Part shown: positions 37,019-44,942 of the stretch, piece by piece | Layout of the letters: every line of letters begins with the position of its first letter | Numbering within the stretch: the first letter of the stretch is position 1 | NCBI GenBank assembly: GCA_963789885.1 | Contig: CAWBNB010000042.1 | Span: forward strand, 62,001 to 126,000 | DNA from: DATEDA01 sp963789885 | Lineage (GTDB): Bacteria > Pseudomonadota > Gammaproteobacteria > Burkholderiales > SG8-39 | DNA: 64,000 nucleotides | Direction of reading: 5' to 3' | Made by a program: the position numbers and the translations under genes | The notes under the pieces: model-generated | Told to the model about the DNA's origin: nothing | Databases searched by the model: none | What the model saw: the letters and a program-made list of their open reading frames with translations, nothing else

Positions 37019-37555
37019 ATGGAACATCAGGCCACGCGCGGCAGGCTCGTCCCGGATGCCGAGCTTCGGCGCTTCGACGCGGTGATGCCGACACCGTTCG
37101 GCGCCGTCGGCGTCCGCACCGAGGCGCTCGGCACCGAGGACGAGTGCATCGCGGAGATCCTCTACCTTCCGTCCGGCGTTCCCCAGATCACTCCGAAGAA
37201 CCGGCTGGCGCGCGAGGCCTGCACGCAGATCCGGGGCTACCTCGACGATCCGTCGCGGGGCTTCGCGCTGCCGCTCAAGCCGGTCGGTACGCGCTATCAG
37301 CGCCGCGTCTGGGAGAAGATCGCGGAGATCCCGTCCGGGCGCGTGCGCAGCTACGGCGAGGTGGCGAAGGACATCCGCTCGGGCCCGCGCGCGGTCGGCC
37401 AGGCGTGCGGCGCGAACTACTTCCCGCTCGCGATCCCGTGTCACCGCGTGATCGCCTCCGGCGGGATCGGCGGCTTCGCGCGGGACGACGACGGTTTCCA
37501 CATCGCGATCAAGCGGTGGCTGCTCGCCCACGAGGGGATACGGCTCCCCGCGTGA
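37019..37555 (+). CDS. ogt: Methylated-DNA--protein-cysteine S-methyltransferase
   Basis: A 178-residue suicide DNA-repair protein that moves the methyl group from O6-methylguanine to its own cysteine. The core is YQRRVWEKIAEIPSGRVRSY, then GEVAKDIRSGPRAVGQACGA, and the active site PLAIPCHRVIASGGIGGFA with Cys in PCHRV. It lacks the Ada DNA-binding and AlkA-like parts, so it is the Ogt type. ATG 37019 lies 8 bases after a TAGAAT (37006-37011), implying a very short leader if that is the promoter. The 62-bp tandem repeats begin right after its stop. Confidence 0.93.
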   Translation: MEHQATRGRLVPDAELRRFDAVMPTPFGAVGVRTEALGTEDECIAEILYLPSGVPQITPKNRLAREACTQIRGYLDDPSRGFALPLKPVGTRYQRRVWEKIAEIPSGRVRSYGEVAKDIRSGPRAVGQACGANYFPLAIPCHRVIASGGIGGFARDDDGFHIAIKRWLLAHEGIRLPA

Positions 37556-37739
37556 GGCCGCCGGGCCGCCCCAAGGCCGAACCCCGAGCGCGTTTTGCGC
37601 GCGAGGGTAGTCCAATAGGCCGCCGGGCCGCCCCAAGGCCGAACCCGGAGCGCGTTTTTCGCGCGAGGGTAGTCCAATAGGCCCGCCAGGCCGCCCCAAG
37701 GGCGAACCGCGAGCGCGTGTTTTGCGCGAGGGAGATCCG
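37556..37739 (+). repeat. Three tandem copies of a 62-bp repeat
   Basis: Copies start at 37556, 37618 and 37680, exactly 62 bases apart. The first two are nearly identical: a GGCCGCCGGGCCGCCCCAAG start, then a GCGCG-T(4-5)-CGCGC hairpin and GTAGTCCAATAG at the end. The third diverges at its end, where GAGGGAGATCCGATGG replaces GAGGGTAGTCCAATAGG and supplies the ribosome-binding site and start codon of xerD. The GC-rich palindromic makeup resembles REP-like intergenic repeats of related bacteria. It encodes no protein. Confidence 0.85.
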
Positions 37740-38642
37740 ATGGAGGAGCGCGACGCCGCGCTCCTCGACGAGTTCTGCGACCACCTCTGGCTCGAGGACG
37801 GGCTGGCGAAGAACACGCTCGAGTCGTACCGCCGCGATCTCCGCCTGTTCGGCACCTGGCTGGCGGGGCAGGGCGGGGCGCTCGGGGCGGCGAGCGAGAC
37901 CGACGTGCTCGGCTATTTCGCGCACCGCCACCGGGACCGGCATCGTCCGCGCGCGAGCACCCAGGCGCGGATCGCCTCGAGCCTCAAGCGCTTCTACCAG
38001 TTCCTCGTGCGCGAGCACCGGATTGCCGCCGACCCGACGCTGAAGCTCGAGCCGCCGAAGCGCCCGCCGCGCTTTCCGAAGACGCTTACCGAGGCCGATG
38101 TCGAAGAGCTTCTCGATGCGCCGGACGTCGCCGCACCGCTCGGCCTGCGCGACCGCGCGATGCTCGAGCTCCTCTACGCGACCGGGCTGCGGGTCTCGGA
38201 GCTCGTGCGGCTGAAGCCGGGCGAGGTGAGCCTCGACATGGGCGTGGTGCGCGTCTTCGGGAAGGGCGCGAAAGAGCGGCTCGTCCCGCTCGGCGAAGAA
38301 GCTGCGGCTTGGCTCGTGCGTTATCAGCGGGAGGCGCGACGCGCGATCCTCAAGGGTCGGACCGCCGAGGCGGTGTTCGTGACCCAGCGCGGAGGAGGGA
38401 TGACGCGGCAGGCGTTCTGGCAGCTCATCAAGCGCTACGGTGCGCGGGCGATCCCGGGCAAGACGCTGTCGCCGCACACGCTGCGCCACGCGTTCGCGAC
38501 GCACCTTCTCAACCACGGCGCGGACCTCCGCGTCGTGCAGCTGCTCCTCGGCCACGCCGACATCTCGACGACGCAGATCTACACCCACGTGGCGCGGGAG
38601 CGGCTCAAGGCGCTGCACGCGAAGCATCATCCGCGCGGCTGA
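37740..38642 (+). CDS. xerD: Site-specific tyrosine recombinase XerD
   Basis: A 300-residue recombinase that resolves chromosome dimers at dif with XerC and FtsK. The N-terminal SAM-like core-binding domain has LEDGLAKNTLESYRRDLRLF. The catalytic domain carries Arg in LYATGLRVSELVRL, Lys in VFGKGAKERLVPLG, HxxR in SPHTLRHAFATHLLNHG, His in LLGHADISTTQ and the nucleophile Tyr in IYTHVARERL. Its length is typical. The ATG and its GAGGGAGA site lie in the third copy of the 62-bp repeat. The next gene follows 5 bases after the stop. Confidence 0.93.
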   Translation: MEERDAALLDEFCDHLWLEDGLAKNTLESYRRDLRLFGTWLAGQGGALGAASETDVLGYFAHRHRDRHRPRASTQARIASSLKRFYQFLVREHRIAADPTLKLEPPKRPPRFPKTLTEADVEELLDAPDVAAPLGLRDRAMLELLYATGLRVSELVRLKPGEVSLDMGVVRVFGKGAKERLVPLGEEAAAWLVRYQREARRAILKGRTAEAVFVTQRGGGMTRQAFWQLIKRYGARAIPGKTLSPHTLRHAFATHLLNHGADLRVVQLLLGHADISTTQIYTHVARERLKALHAKHHPRG

Positions 38643-38647
38643 CGGCC

Positions 38648-39139
38648 ATGACGAAGAGCGCGCGCGTCTCCGAAACGCCGGCGACGGCATTCCTCAAGGC
38701 GCATCGCGTCGCCTACACCGAGCACGTGTTCGAGTACGTCGAGCACGGCGGCGCGCGCGCGGGCGCCGAGGCGCTGGGATTCGACGAGCTCGCGGTCGTC
38801 AAGACGCTGATCATGGAGGACGAAGCGAAACGCCCGCTCGTCGTGCTGATGCACGGCGACCGTACCGTCTCGACCAAGAACCTCGCGCGCCAGATCGGCG
38901 TGAAGCGCGTCGAACCCTGCGCACCCGAAGTCGCGCAGCGTCACTCCGGCTACCAGATCGGCGGCACCTCGCCGTTCGCGACGCGGAAGAAGATGCCGGT
39001 CTACGTGGAAAGGAGCGTGCTCGATCTCCCGCGGATCTACGTCAACGGCGGCCGGCGCGGTTATCTCGTCGGCATCGATCCCGGCGAGCTCGTGCGCGTG
39101 CTCGCGCCGAAGCTCGTCGATGTGGGCCTGGAGGATTGA
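38648..39139 (+). CDS. ybaK: Cys-tRNA(Pro)/Cys-tRNA(Cys) deacylase YbaK/EbsC
   Basis: A 163-residue editing-domain protein that hydrolyses mischarged aminoacyl-tRNA. ATAFLKAHRVAYTEHVFEYV and ALGFDELAVVKTLIMEDEAK, with the catalytic Lys in the VVKTL segment, are typical of YbaK, as are GYQIGGTSPFATRKKMPVYV and YVNGGRRGYLVGIDP. It starts 5 bases after xerD, so the two are probably co-transcribed. It converges with folB. Confidence 0.92.
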   Translation: MTKSARVSETPATAFLKAHRVAYTEHVFEYVEHGGARAGAEALGFDELAVVKTLIMEDEAKRPLVVLMHGDRTVSTKNLARQIGVKRVEPCAPEVAQRHSGYQIGGTSPFATRKKMPVYVERSVLDLPRIYVNGGRRGYLVGIDPGELVRVLAPKLVDVGLED

Positions 39140-39155
39140 ACGCCGCCGCGCGGCG

Positions 39156-39509
39156 TTAAGCGCGCGAGCGCTCGATGGTGATGCCGACCCGCCCGACGTC
39201 CTTGAGGATGCCGAGCTTCGCGACGCTGACGCGCACGCGCGGCGCGCCGAACTCCTCGAGCACGAGGTTTGCCACGAACGCGGCCAGCTCCTCGACCAGG
39301 CCGAAGCGGCGCGCGTCGAGCTCCTCGCGGATCCGGCCGACGAGCACCGCATAGTCGATCGTGTCGGCCACCTTGCCGCTCGTGAACACCCGATCGTTCG
39401 GCAGCGCGATCTCGAGGTCGAGGGCGATCGGCTGCGTCGTGCCGCGCTCGCGCTTGTAGATGCCGACCTTGGCTTCGAGCCGCACGTCGCGCAGGAACAG
39501 CTGGTTCAT
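39156..39509 (-). CDS. folB: Dihydroneopterin aldolase
   Basis: A 117-residue folate-biosynthesis enzyme that converts dihydroneopterin to hydroxymethyldihydropterin and glycolaldehyde. Motifs: LFLRDVRLEAKVGIYKRERG near the N-terminus, ADTIDYAVLVGRIREEL, VEELAAFVANLVLEEF with the catalytic Glu, and VRVSVAKLGILKDVGRVGIT with the conserved Lys. The length fits the family. It is divergent from plsY (36 bases apart), the common plsY-folB arrangement. Confidence 0.93.
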   Translation of the reverse strand: MNQLFLRDVRLEAKVGIYKRERGTTQPIALDLEIALPNDRVFTSGKVADTIDYAVLVGRIREELDARRFGLVEELAAFVANLVLEEFGAPRVRVSVAKLGILKDVGRVGITIERSRA

Positions 39510-39545
39510 CGGTAGGGGAGAGGGCGTGAGGTAAACTTGCGCGCG

Positions 39546-40166
39546 ATGGCGACGGCGGCGTTCATTCTAATCGGTTACCTCATCGGCTCGCTGTCGTTTG
39601 CGGTGATCGTGAGCAAGGCGCTCGGGCTGCCCGATCCGCACACTTATGGTTCGGGCAACCCCGGCGCGACGAACGTGCTGCGCACCGGCAGCAAGCTCGC
39701 CGCGCTGCTCACGCTCGTCGGCGACGGCGTGAAGGGCTGGTTCGCGGTGGTCCTCGCGCAGCGGTTCGCCTGGCACTTCGGCGTCGACGACATCGGGATC
39801 GCCGCGGTGGCGCTCGCGGTGTTCGTCGGACATCTGTTCCCGGTGTTCTTCCGCTTCAGGGGCGGGAAGGGCGTAGCGACCGCCGCCGGCGTGCTGTTCG
39901 CGATCGACTGGCGCATCGGCCTCGGGACGCTCGTCACGTGGCTCGTCATCGCCTTCTTCTTCCGGTATTCGTCGCTCGCGGCGCTCGTCGCCGCGGCGTT
40001 CGCGCCGTTCGCGACCGCGCTCGTGCTCGGCTTCAACGCGTACGCGGTCGCGGTGCTCGTGATCTCGGCGCTGCTCGTCTGGCGGCATGCGGAGAACATC
40101 CGCAAGCTCCTGGCCGGCACCGAGAGCCGGCTCGGCGCGAAGAAAGCGCCCGCGCCCGAGGGTTAG
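39546..40166 (+). CDS. plsY: Acyl-phosphate:glycerol-3-phosphate acyltransferase
   Basis: A 206-residue inner-membrane enzyme that makes lysophosphatidate from acyl-phosphate, the first step of phospholipid synthesis. PlsY motifs: LIGYLIGSLSFAVIVSKALG; motif 1 YGSGNPGATNVLRTGSKLAA; motif 2 region DGVKGWFAVVLAQ; motif 3 GHLFPVFFRFRGGKGVATAA. The C-terminal segment RHAENIRKLLAGTESRLG is also characteristic. ATG 39546 gives the normal start. Its stop overlaps that of tsaD by a few bases on the opposite strand. Confidence 0.94.
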   Translation: MATAAFILIGYLIGSLSFAVIVSKALGLPDPHTYGSGNPGATNVLRTGSKLAALLTLVGDGVKGWFAVVLAQRFAWHFGVDDIGIAAVALAVFVGHLFPVFFRFRGGKGVATAAGVLFAIDWRIGLGTLVTWLVIAFFFRYSSLAALVAAAFAPFATALVLGFNAYAVAVLVISALLVWRHAENIRKLLAGTESRLGAKKAPAPEG

Positions 40167-41182
40167 GCGCGCGGGAGATCGGCGAGGTCCCAGCGCGGCC
40201 GCACGGTAAACGCGTAGCCGCGTTTTGCCGCCGCGGGTGCGCCGAGCCGCAGGGCCCCGGCCAGCGCGATCATCGCGCCATTGTCGGTGCAAAGATCGAG
40301 CTCCGGGTAGAACGTCTCGAACCCGTCGGCGCGCGCTGCCGCATCGAGCCGCTCGCGCAGGCGCCGGTTGGCGCCGACGCCGCCGGCCACCACGAGCCGG
40401 CGCTCCCCGGTAGTCGCGAGCGCCGCGCGGCACTTGGCGACGAGCACGTCGACGATCGCTTCCTGGAACTCCGCCGCGAGATCGGCGCGCGCTGCGTCGT
40501 CCAGTGCGCGGGCCCTCGCCACCGTCGCCACCGCGGTCTTCAGCCCGGAGAAGCTGAAGTCGAGATCGCCGCTGGCGATGACCGGCCGCGGCAGCTTGAA
40601 CCGGCCGGGGCGCCCGCGATCCGCCAGCGCGGCAAGCGCGGGCCCGCCCGGGTAGCCGAGGCCGAGGAGCTGCGCGGTCTTGTCGAACGCCTCGCCCGCC
40701 GCGTCGTCCGCCGTTTCGCCGAGGAGCGCGTAGGCCCCGACGCCCTCGACGCGCATCAGCTGCGTGTGTCCGCCCGAGACGAGGAGCGCGACGAACGGGA
40801 ACGCGGGCGGACGCGCCGACAGCAGCGGCGAGAGGAGATGGCCTTCGAGGTGATGGATGCCGATCGCCGGCACGCCGAGTCCGTACGCAAGCGACGCGGC
40901 GATGCTCGCGCCGACGAGGAGCGCCCCGGCGAGCCCCGGACCCTGGGTATAGGCGACCGCGTCGAGGTCCGCGAGCCGCACGCCGGCGCGCGCGAGCACG
41001 CGCTCGACGAGCGGCAGCGTCCGTCGGATGTGGTCGCGCGAAGCGAGCTCCGGCACGACGCCCCCGTAGTCGGCATGCAGTGCCGCCTGGGTGTGCACCT
41101 CCTGGGCGAGCAGGCCCCGGGCGGTGTCGTAGACCGCGATCCCCGTTTCGTCGCAGGATGTCTCAATTCCCAATACCAGCAT
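40163..41182 (-). CDS. tsaD: tRNA N6-adenosine threonylcarbamoyltransferase
   Basis: A 339-residue ASKHA-fold enzyme that, with TsaB and TsaE, transfers threonylcarbamoyl to A37 of tRNAs reading ANN codons. The start is MLVLGIETSCDETGIAVYD. The metal-binding HxxxH lies in GIHHLEGHLLSPLL. LLVSGGHTQLM, GEAFDKTAQLLGLGYPGGP, LDFSFSGLKTAV, VVAGGVGANRRLRERLD and CTDNGAMIALAGALRL are family blocks. ATG 41182 is chosen because upstream in-frame residues are not conserved. It diverges from the response-regulator gene. Confidence 0.96.
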   Translation of the reverse strand: MLVLGIETSCDETGIAVYDTARGLLAQEVHTQAALHADYGGVVPELASRDHIRRTLPLVERVLARAGVRLADLDAVAYTQGPGLAGALLVGASIAASLAYGLGVPAIGIHHLEGHLLSPLLSARPPAFPFVALLVSGGHTQLMRVEGVGAYALLGETADDAAGEAFDKTAQLLGLGYPGGPALAALADRGRPGRFKLPRPVIASGDLDFSFSGLKTAVATVARARALDDAARADLAAEFQEAIVDVLVAKCRAALATTGERRLVVAGGVGANRRLRERLDAAARADGFETFYPELDLCTDNGAMIALAGALRLGAPAAAKRGYAFTVRPRWDLADLPRA

Positions 41183-41231
41183 CCCCGGAGCGTAGCCGAT
41201 CCCGCCCGCCCGGACTAACATTCCCATCCCC

Positions 41232-41906
41232 ATGCGCCTCCTCATCGTCGAAGACGACGCGATGCTCGCCGATGGCCTCGCCCGGAGCCTCCGGCAGTCG
41301 GGCTACGCCGTCGACTGGGTCGACAGCGCCGAGCGCGCGCAGCTCGCCGTCGAGCACGAGACATTCGATCTCGTCGTCCTCGACATCGGGCTGCCCGGCA
41401 TCGACGGCTTCGAGCTGCTGCGCCGCCTGCGCAAGGCCGAGCAGTACGTGCCGGTGATCATCGTGACCGCGCGCGACGCGGTCACCGACCGCGTCCGCGG
41501 GCTCGATCTGGGCGCCGACGACTACCTCGTCAAGCCGTTCGCGTTCGAGGAGCTCGAGGCGCGGGTGCGCGCCTTGATCCGCCGCGGCCGCACGCCCACC
41601 ACCCCGCGGCTCACCTTCGGGCCGCTCGTGCTCGACCTCGTGGCACGCGACGCGCGGGTGGCGGGCGAGCCGCTCGAGCTCACCGCGCGCGAATGGGCGC
41701 TGATGGAACTGTTCGTGACGCAGCCGGGCGTAGCGCTCTCCAAGGAGCGGATCGTGCAGTCGCTCTCGAGCTGGGACGAGAAGCTCTCGCACAACGCGAT
41801 CGAGGTGTACGTCTCGCGGCTGCGCGCGAAGCTCGAGCCCGCCGGCGTGTCGATCCGGACGGTGCGCGGGTTCGGCTATCTCCTCGAGACCCCGCGTGAG
41901 GGCTGA
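41232..41906 (+). CDS. OmpR-family response regulator (QseB/TctD-like)
   Basis: A 224-residue regulator. The receiver domain has the acidic pair ED-D at residues 7-9, the phospho-acceptor Asp51 in DLVVLDIGLPG, Thr in VIIVTARDAVTDRV and Lys in DDYLVKPFAFEEL. The C-terminal winged helix is ELTAREWALMELFVTQPGVA, then KERIVQSLSSWDEKLSHNAI and VYVSRLRAKLEPAGVSIRTV. OmpR-type regulators bind direct repeats about 11 bases apart. Exactly such repeats occur 14 bases after the downstream kinase gene and again after the RND operons, making them strong candidate targets. It overlaps the kinase gene by 11 bases. Confidence 0.92.
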   Translation: MRLLIVEDDAMLADGLARSLRQSGYAVDWVDSAERAQLAVEHETFDLVVLDIGLPGIDGFELLRRLRKAEQYVPVIIVTARDAVTDRVRGLDLGADDYLVKPFAFEELEARVRALIRRGRTPTTPRLTFGPLVLDLVARDARVAGEPLELTAREWALMELFVTQPGVALSKERIVQSLSSWDEKLSHNAIEVYVSRLRAKLEPAGVSIRTVRGFGYLLETPREG

Positions 41907-43269
41907 CCGGCGGATCCGCACCCTGCTGCTCGGCTGGCTGCTCGCGCCGCTCGCGCTGGTGCTGGTGGCGAGCTCGGTCGCGAGCTACACCACGGCGCTG
42001 CGCATCGCGACCGAAGCCTACGACCGCGCGCTGCTCGACCCGGCACTCGCCATTGCGCAGCGGCTCTCGGCGGCCGACGGGAAGATCGAGCTCGACATCG
42101 CGCCGGCGGTGCTCGACGCGCTGCGGGTCGACTCGACCGACCGCGTGTACTTCGCCGTGACCGCGCGGGGAGGGCTCGTGGCCGGGCAACCGGAAGTGCC
42201 GGCGCCGCCCGAGGCGCCGACCGAGGGCGCACCCGTGTTCTACGACGGCATGGTGCGCGGCGAACCGGTGCGCGCGGCGGCGATCGCGGCGCCGTTCGCC
42301 GAAGGGCCGGTGTTCATCCTGGTAGCCGAGACGCGGCTCAAGCGCGAGCGCATGGTGCGCCAGCTCCTCGCCTCGAGCGCGCTGCCCGAGTTCGTGTTCT
42401 TCTTCATCGCGCTGGCGGTGGTGTGGTACGGCGTCGGGCGGGGGCTCGCACCGCTCGAGGATCTCCGCGCCGAGCTCGCCGCGCGCTCGCCGCGCGACCT
42501 CCGCCCGGTCGCCGAGGACTACGCGCCGGTCGAGGTGCGGCCGCTCGTGCAGGCCCTGAACGGGCTGCTGCGCCGGCTCGGCGAATCGATCGACGCGCAG
42601 CAGCGCTTCGTCGCCGATGCCGCCCACCAGCTGCGCACGCCGCTCGCGGCGCTGCAGGCACAGGTCGACGCCGCCCGCCGCGAGCCGATGCCCCCGGAGC
42701 TCGCCGCGACCGTGGACAGCCTGCGCGCGGCGGCGCGCCGCGCGGCGCATCTCGCGCAGCAGCTCCTCACGCTCGCCGCGGTCGAGCCCGCCGCGGAGCG
42801 CCCGTTTGCGCCCGAACGCACCGACCTCGCCGCGGTCGCGCAAACGCGGGTCGCGGACTGGCTGACGCGCGCGGACACGAAGGCGATCGACCTCGGTTTC
42901 GAGCTCGAGCCGGCGCCGGTCGCCGGCGAGCCGAGCCTGCTCGCCGAGATCGCCGCGAACCTGGTCGAGAACGCGCTGAACTACACGCCGCGCGGCGGCG
43001 AGGTGACGCTGCGTACCGGCCGCCGCGACGGCCACGCGTTCCTCGAGGTCGAGGACAGCGGGCCGGGCATCCCCGCAGAGGAACGGGAGCGGGTGTTCGA
43101 GCGCTTCCATCGCGTACGAGGCACGGCCGGCGAAGGTACCGGGCTCGGGCTCGCGATCGTGCGCGAGATCGCGCGCCGGCACGGTGGCGCGGTCGACATC
43201 GGCGTGCCCCGCGCCGGCAGAGGAACGCTCGTAGTGGTCTCGTTCCCCGCTCGGCCCGCTGCCGCGTAA
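41896..43269 (+). CDS. Sensor histidine kinase (TctE/QseC-like)
   Basis: A 457-residue kinase. TM1 is at ~residues 10-30 (LLLGWLLAPLALVLVASSVA). The periplasmic part resembles the 2CSK_N sensor of TctE (YDRALLDPALAIAQRLSAAD...VYFAVTARGGLVAG). TM2 is at ~160-178 (LPEFVFFFIALAVVWYGVGR). The H-box FVADAAHQLRTPLAALQAQV has the phospho-His near residue 242. The N-box is NLVENALNYTPRGGEV. G-boxes are VEDSGPGIPAEERERVFERF and GTGLGLAIVREIARRHGG. TctE-type kinases classically sense tricarboxylates. Here the neighbours are metal-type RND pumps, so the signal may instead be a metal; the sequence does not settle this. Confidence 0.92.
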   Translation: MRADRRIRTLLLGWLLAPLALVLVASSVASYTTALRIATEAYDRALLDPALAIAQRLSAADGKIELDIAPAVLDALRVDSTDRVYFAVTARGGLVAGQPEVPAPPEAPTEGAPVFYDGMVRGEPVRAAAIAAPFAEGPVFILVAETRLKRERMVRQLLASSALPEFVFFFIALAVVWYGVGRGLAPLEDLRAELAARSPRDLRPVAEDYAPVEVRPLVQALNGLLRRLGESIDAQQRFVADAAHQLRTPLAALQAQVDAARREPMPPELAATVDSLRAAARRAAHLAQQLLTLAAVEPAAERPFAPERTDLAAVAQTRVADWLTRADTKAIDLGFELEPAPVAGEPSLLAEIAANLVENALNYTPRGGEVTLRTGRRDGHAFLEVEDSGPGIPAEERERVFERFHRVRGTAGEGTGLGLAIVREIARRHGGAVDIGVPRAGRGTLVVVSFPARPAAA

Positions 43270-43282
43270 ACGCGTTCTCGTG

Positions 43283-43302
43283 TTTCGTCAGCGTTTTGTC
43301 AG
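43283..43302 (+). promoter_or_regulatory. 11-bp-phased direct repeat, likely response-regulator site A
   Basis: TTTCGTCAG (43283-43291) and TTTTGTCAG (43294-43302) start exactly 11 bases apart, the spacing used by OmpR-family dimers. The pair lies directly after the kinase gene and upstream of the first RND operon. A near-identical pair is found at 53880-53899. Confidence 0.6.
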
Positions 43303-43815
43303 GTTCGGACGAGTCGCAGGCGAGCATTTCGCATCGCGGCGCCTTCACCGCGGTTTACCGGTGACGACTCTTGCGTGTTTATCGCAGCGATGGCGAGTTT
43401 GCGCTCTGGCCGGGATTACAATGCCGCACCCGATCGGCTCGAGCGGGCACACGGGCGCCTGACGAGGCCTGGAGTCGGGCGGTTTCGCTCCTGACGGCGC
43501 GCAAGTCAGCCAGTCCACCCGCGGTTGTCGGCACGAGAAGCCGGGCCGACGCGCAGTGCGCGTCGGTGCGCTGTGCGCGAGCCAGGTGCGGCACGATCCG
43601 CGGACAGAGCGCGTTGTTGGGCCATGGTCCGGGCGCTGCGAGGGCCGGCCGCTCGGGACTTTGAGGAGGAGTGGATTGCAATGCGAAGGACAGCGGGCGC
43701 CGGGCGACCGGCGCTGACCGCCGCGCTTGCCATGGCGCTTGCCGCGGATCGCGGCGACGGCGGGCTGCGAAACGGCGCCGCGCGCGGGCGAACGACTCTT
43801 CGCTGAACCGCCGCC
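43303..43815 (+). other. Long leader upstream of the first RND operon, with short ORF
   Basis: About 510 bases with no convincing full-length gene. A -10-like TACAAT lies at 43417-43422. A 41-codon frame at 43681-43806 starts 10 or so bases after a strong GAGGAGGAG and begins like a signal peptide (MRRTAGAGRPALTAALAMAL). It ends 9 bases before the adaptor gene. It may be a leader peptide or the remnant of an outer-membrane gene. The rest shows only antisense and out-of-frame readings. Confidence 0.4.
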
Positions 43816-44937
43816 ATGCACCGATTCACCCTTGCCGCCGCGTCGATCGCATTCTCGCTGCTGCTCGTCGCCGGATGCGGAAACGACGCCCTGCCGGCTG
43901 CGGGATCGAAGCCCGGACCGGTGCCCGATACGCCCGCGAAGACGATCCCGGTGCCGCCCGCGCAGCGCCAGTTCCTCACGGTCGAGGCAGTCGGCACCAC
44001 CCAGGCCGCAAACGTGCTCGCACTGCCGGGGCGCGTGACGTTCCGTCCCCAGGCACAGTCGGCGGTCGGGGCAAGCGCGGCGGGCCGCGTCGTCGCGGTG
44101 CTGGTGCGCGCCGGGGAGGTGGTGAAGGCCGGCGCGCCGCTGCTGACGATCGACAGCGCTGACGCGGCCGCGGCGCGCGCCACGCTGGACCAGGCGACAA
44201 CCCGGCTCGCTACCGCCGAAAGCGTCTACCGGCGCAACGTCGAGATGACCGAGCGCGGCGTCGGGCTGCAGGTCGAGCGCCAGGAAGCCGAGGCGCGGTT
44301 GAAGGAAGCACGCGCCGAACATGAGCGGGCCCGGCAAGCGGTGAACCTGATCGGCGGTGGCCAGGGCAGCCGGATCACGCTGAAGGCGCCCGCCGACGGC
44401 GTGGTCATGGCCATACGCGTAGCGGTCGGCGCGACCGTCGCGCCCGGCGGCGAGGCGCTGCTCGAGCTGGGCGACCCCTCCCGCCTGCAGGTCGTTGCGC
44501 AGGTGCCCGAGAGCGACCTCGCCCGCGTTGCGGTCGGCCAGGAGGCCGAGGTGGAACTGCCGGCGCTTTCCGCCCGCGTCGCGGCGCGGGTCGAGAACTT
44601 CAACCCGCGCGTGGACGCGGACTCGCGGCGCACCGAGGTGTATCTCGCGCTGGCGCAGCCGATCGCCGGCCTGCGGGCCGGCATGCTGGCCCAGATTCTC
44701 CTGCGCGTGGGCGCCGGCGCGGGCCTCGCGGTCCCGGTCTCGGCCGTCCTCATCAAGGACGGCAAGCGCCGCGTGGTCTACGTGGAGCGGCCGGACGGAA
44801 CCTTCGAGGCGCGCGAAGTGAAGACGGGCTTCAGCCGCGACGGCCAGGTCGGGATCCTCGAGGGGCTTTCGCCCGGTGACCGGGTCGTGGTGCGCGGCGC
44901 GCTGCTCCTCGACACGCAGGCCGAGCAGCTGCTCTAG
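43816..44937 (+). CDS. RND efflux periplasmic adaptor (CzcB/CusB-like), lipoprotein
   Basis: A 373-residue membrane-fusion protein. The lipoprotein signal ends FSLLLVAGC. A first beta-barrel/lipoyl half follows (SAVGASAAGRVVAVLVRAGE, VVKAGAPLLTIDSADAAAAR), then a helical hairpin (TAESVYRRNVEMTERGVGLQ...AEARLKEARAEHERARQAVN). The second lipoyl half and barrel complete it (ITLKAPADGVVMAIRVAVGA, LRVGAGAGLAVPVSAVLIKD). It links the inner-membrane pump to the outer-membrane channel. It starts the three-gene RND operon adaptor-pump-channel. No C-terminal His-rich metal chaperone segment is visible, so the substrate class rests on the pump. Confidence 0.9.
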   Translation: MHRFTLAAASIAFSLLLVAGCGNDALPAAGSKPGPVPDTPAKTIPVPPAQRQFLTVEAVGTTQAANVLALPGRVTFRPQAQSAVGASAAGRVVAVLVRAGEVVKAGAPLLTIDSADAAAARATLDQATTRLATAESVYRRNVEMTERGVGLQVERQEAEARLKEARAEHERARQAVNLIGGGQGSRITLKAPADGVVMAIRVAVGATVAPGGEALLELGDPSRLQVVAQVPESDLARVAVGQEAEVELPALSARVAARVENFNPRVDADSRRTEVYLALAQPIAGLRAGMLAQILLRVGAGAGLAVPVSAVLIKDGKRRVVYVERPDGTFEAREVKTGFSRDGQVGILEGLSPGDRVVVRGALLLDTQAEQLL

Positions 44938-44942
44938 TAGCC

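Noticed and set aside
37556..37739. Tandem repeats considered as a CRISPR array
   Set aside because: The 62-base units are contiguous, with no variable spacers and no cas genes nearby.
37740..38642. Tyrosine recombinase considered as an integrase of a mobile island
   Set aside because: Length, motifs and surrounding housekeeping genes are those of XerD; no attachment-site duplication was seen.
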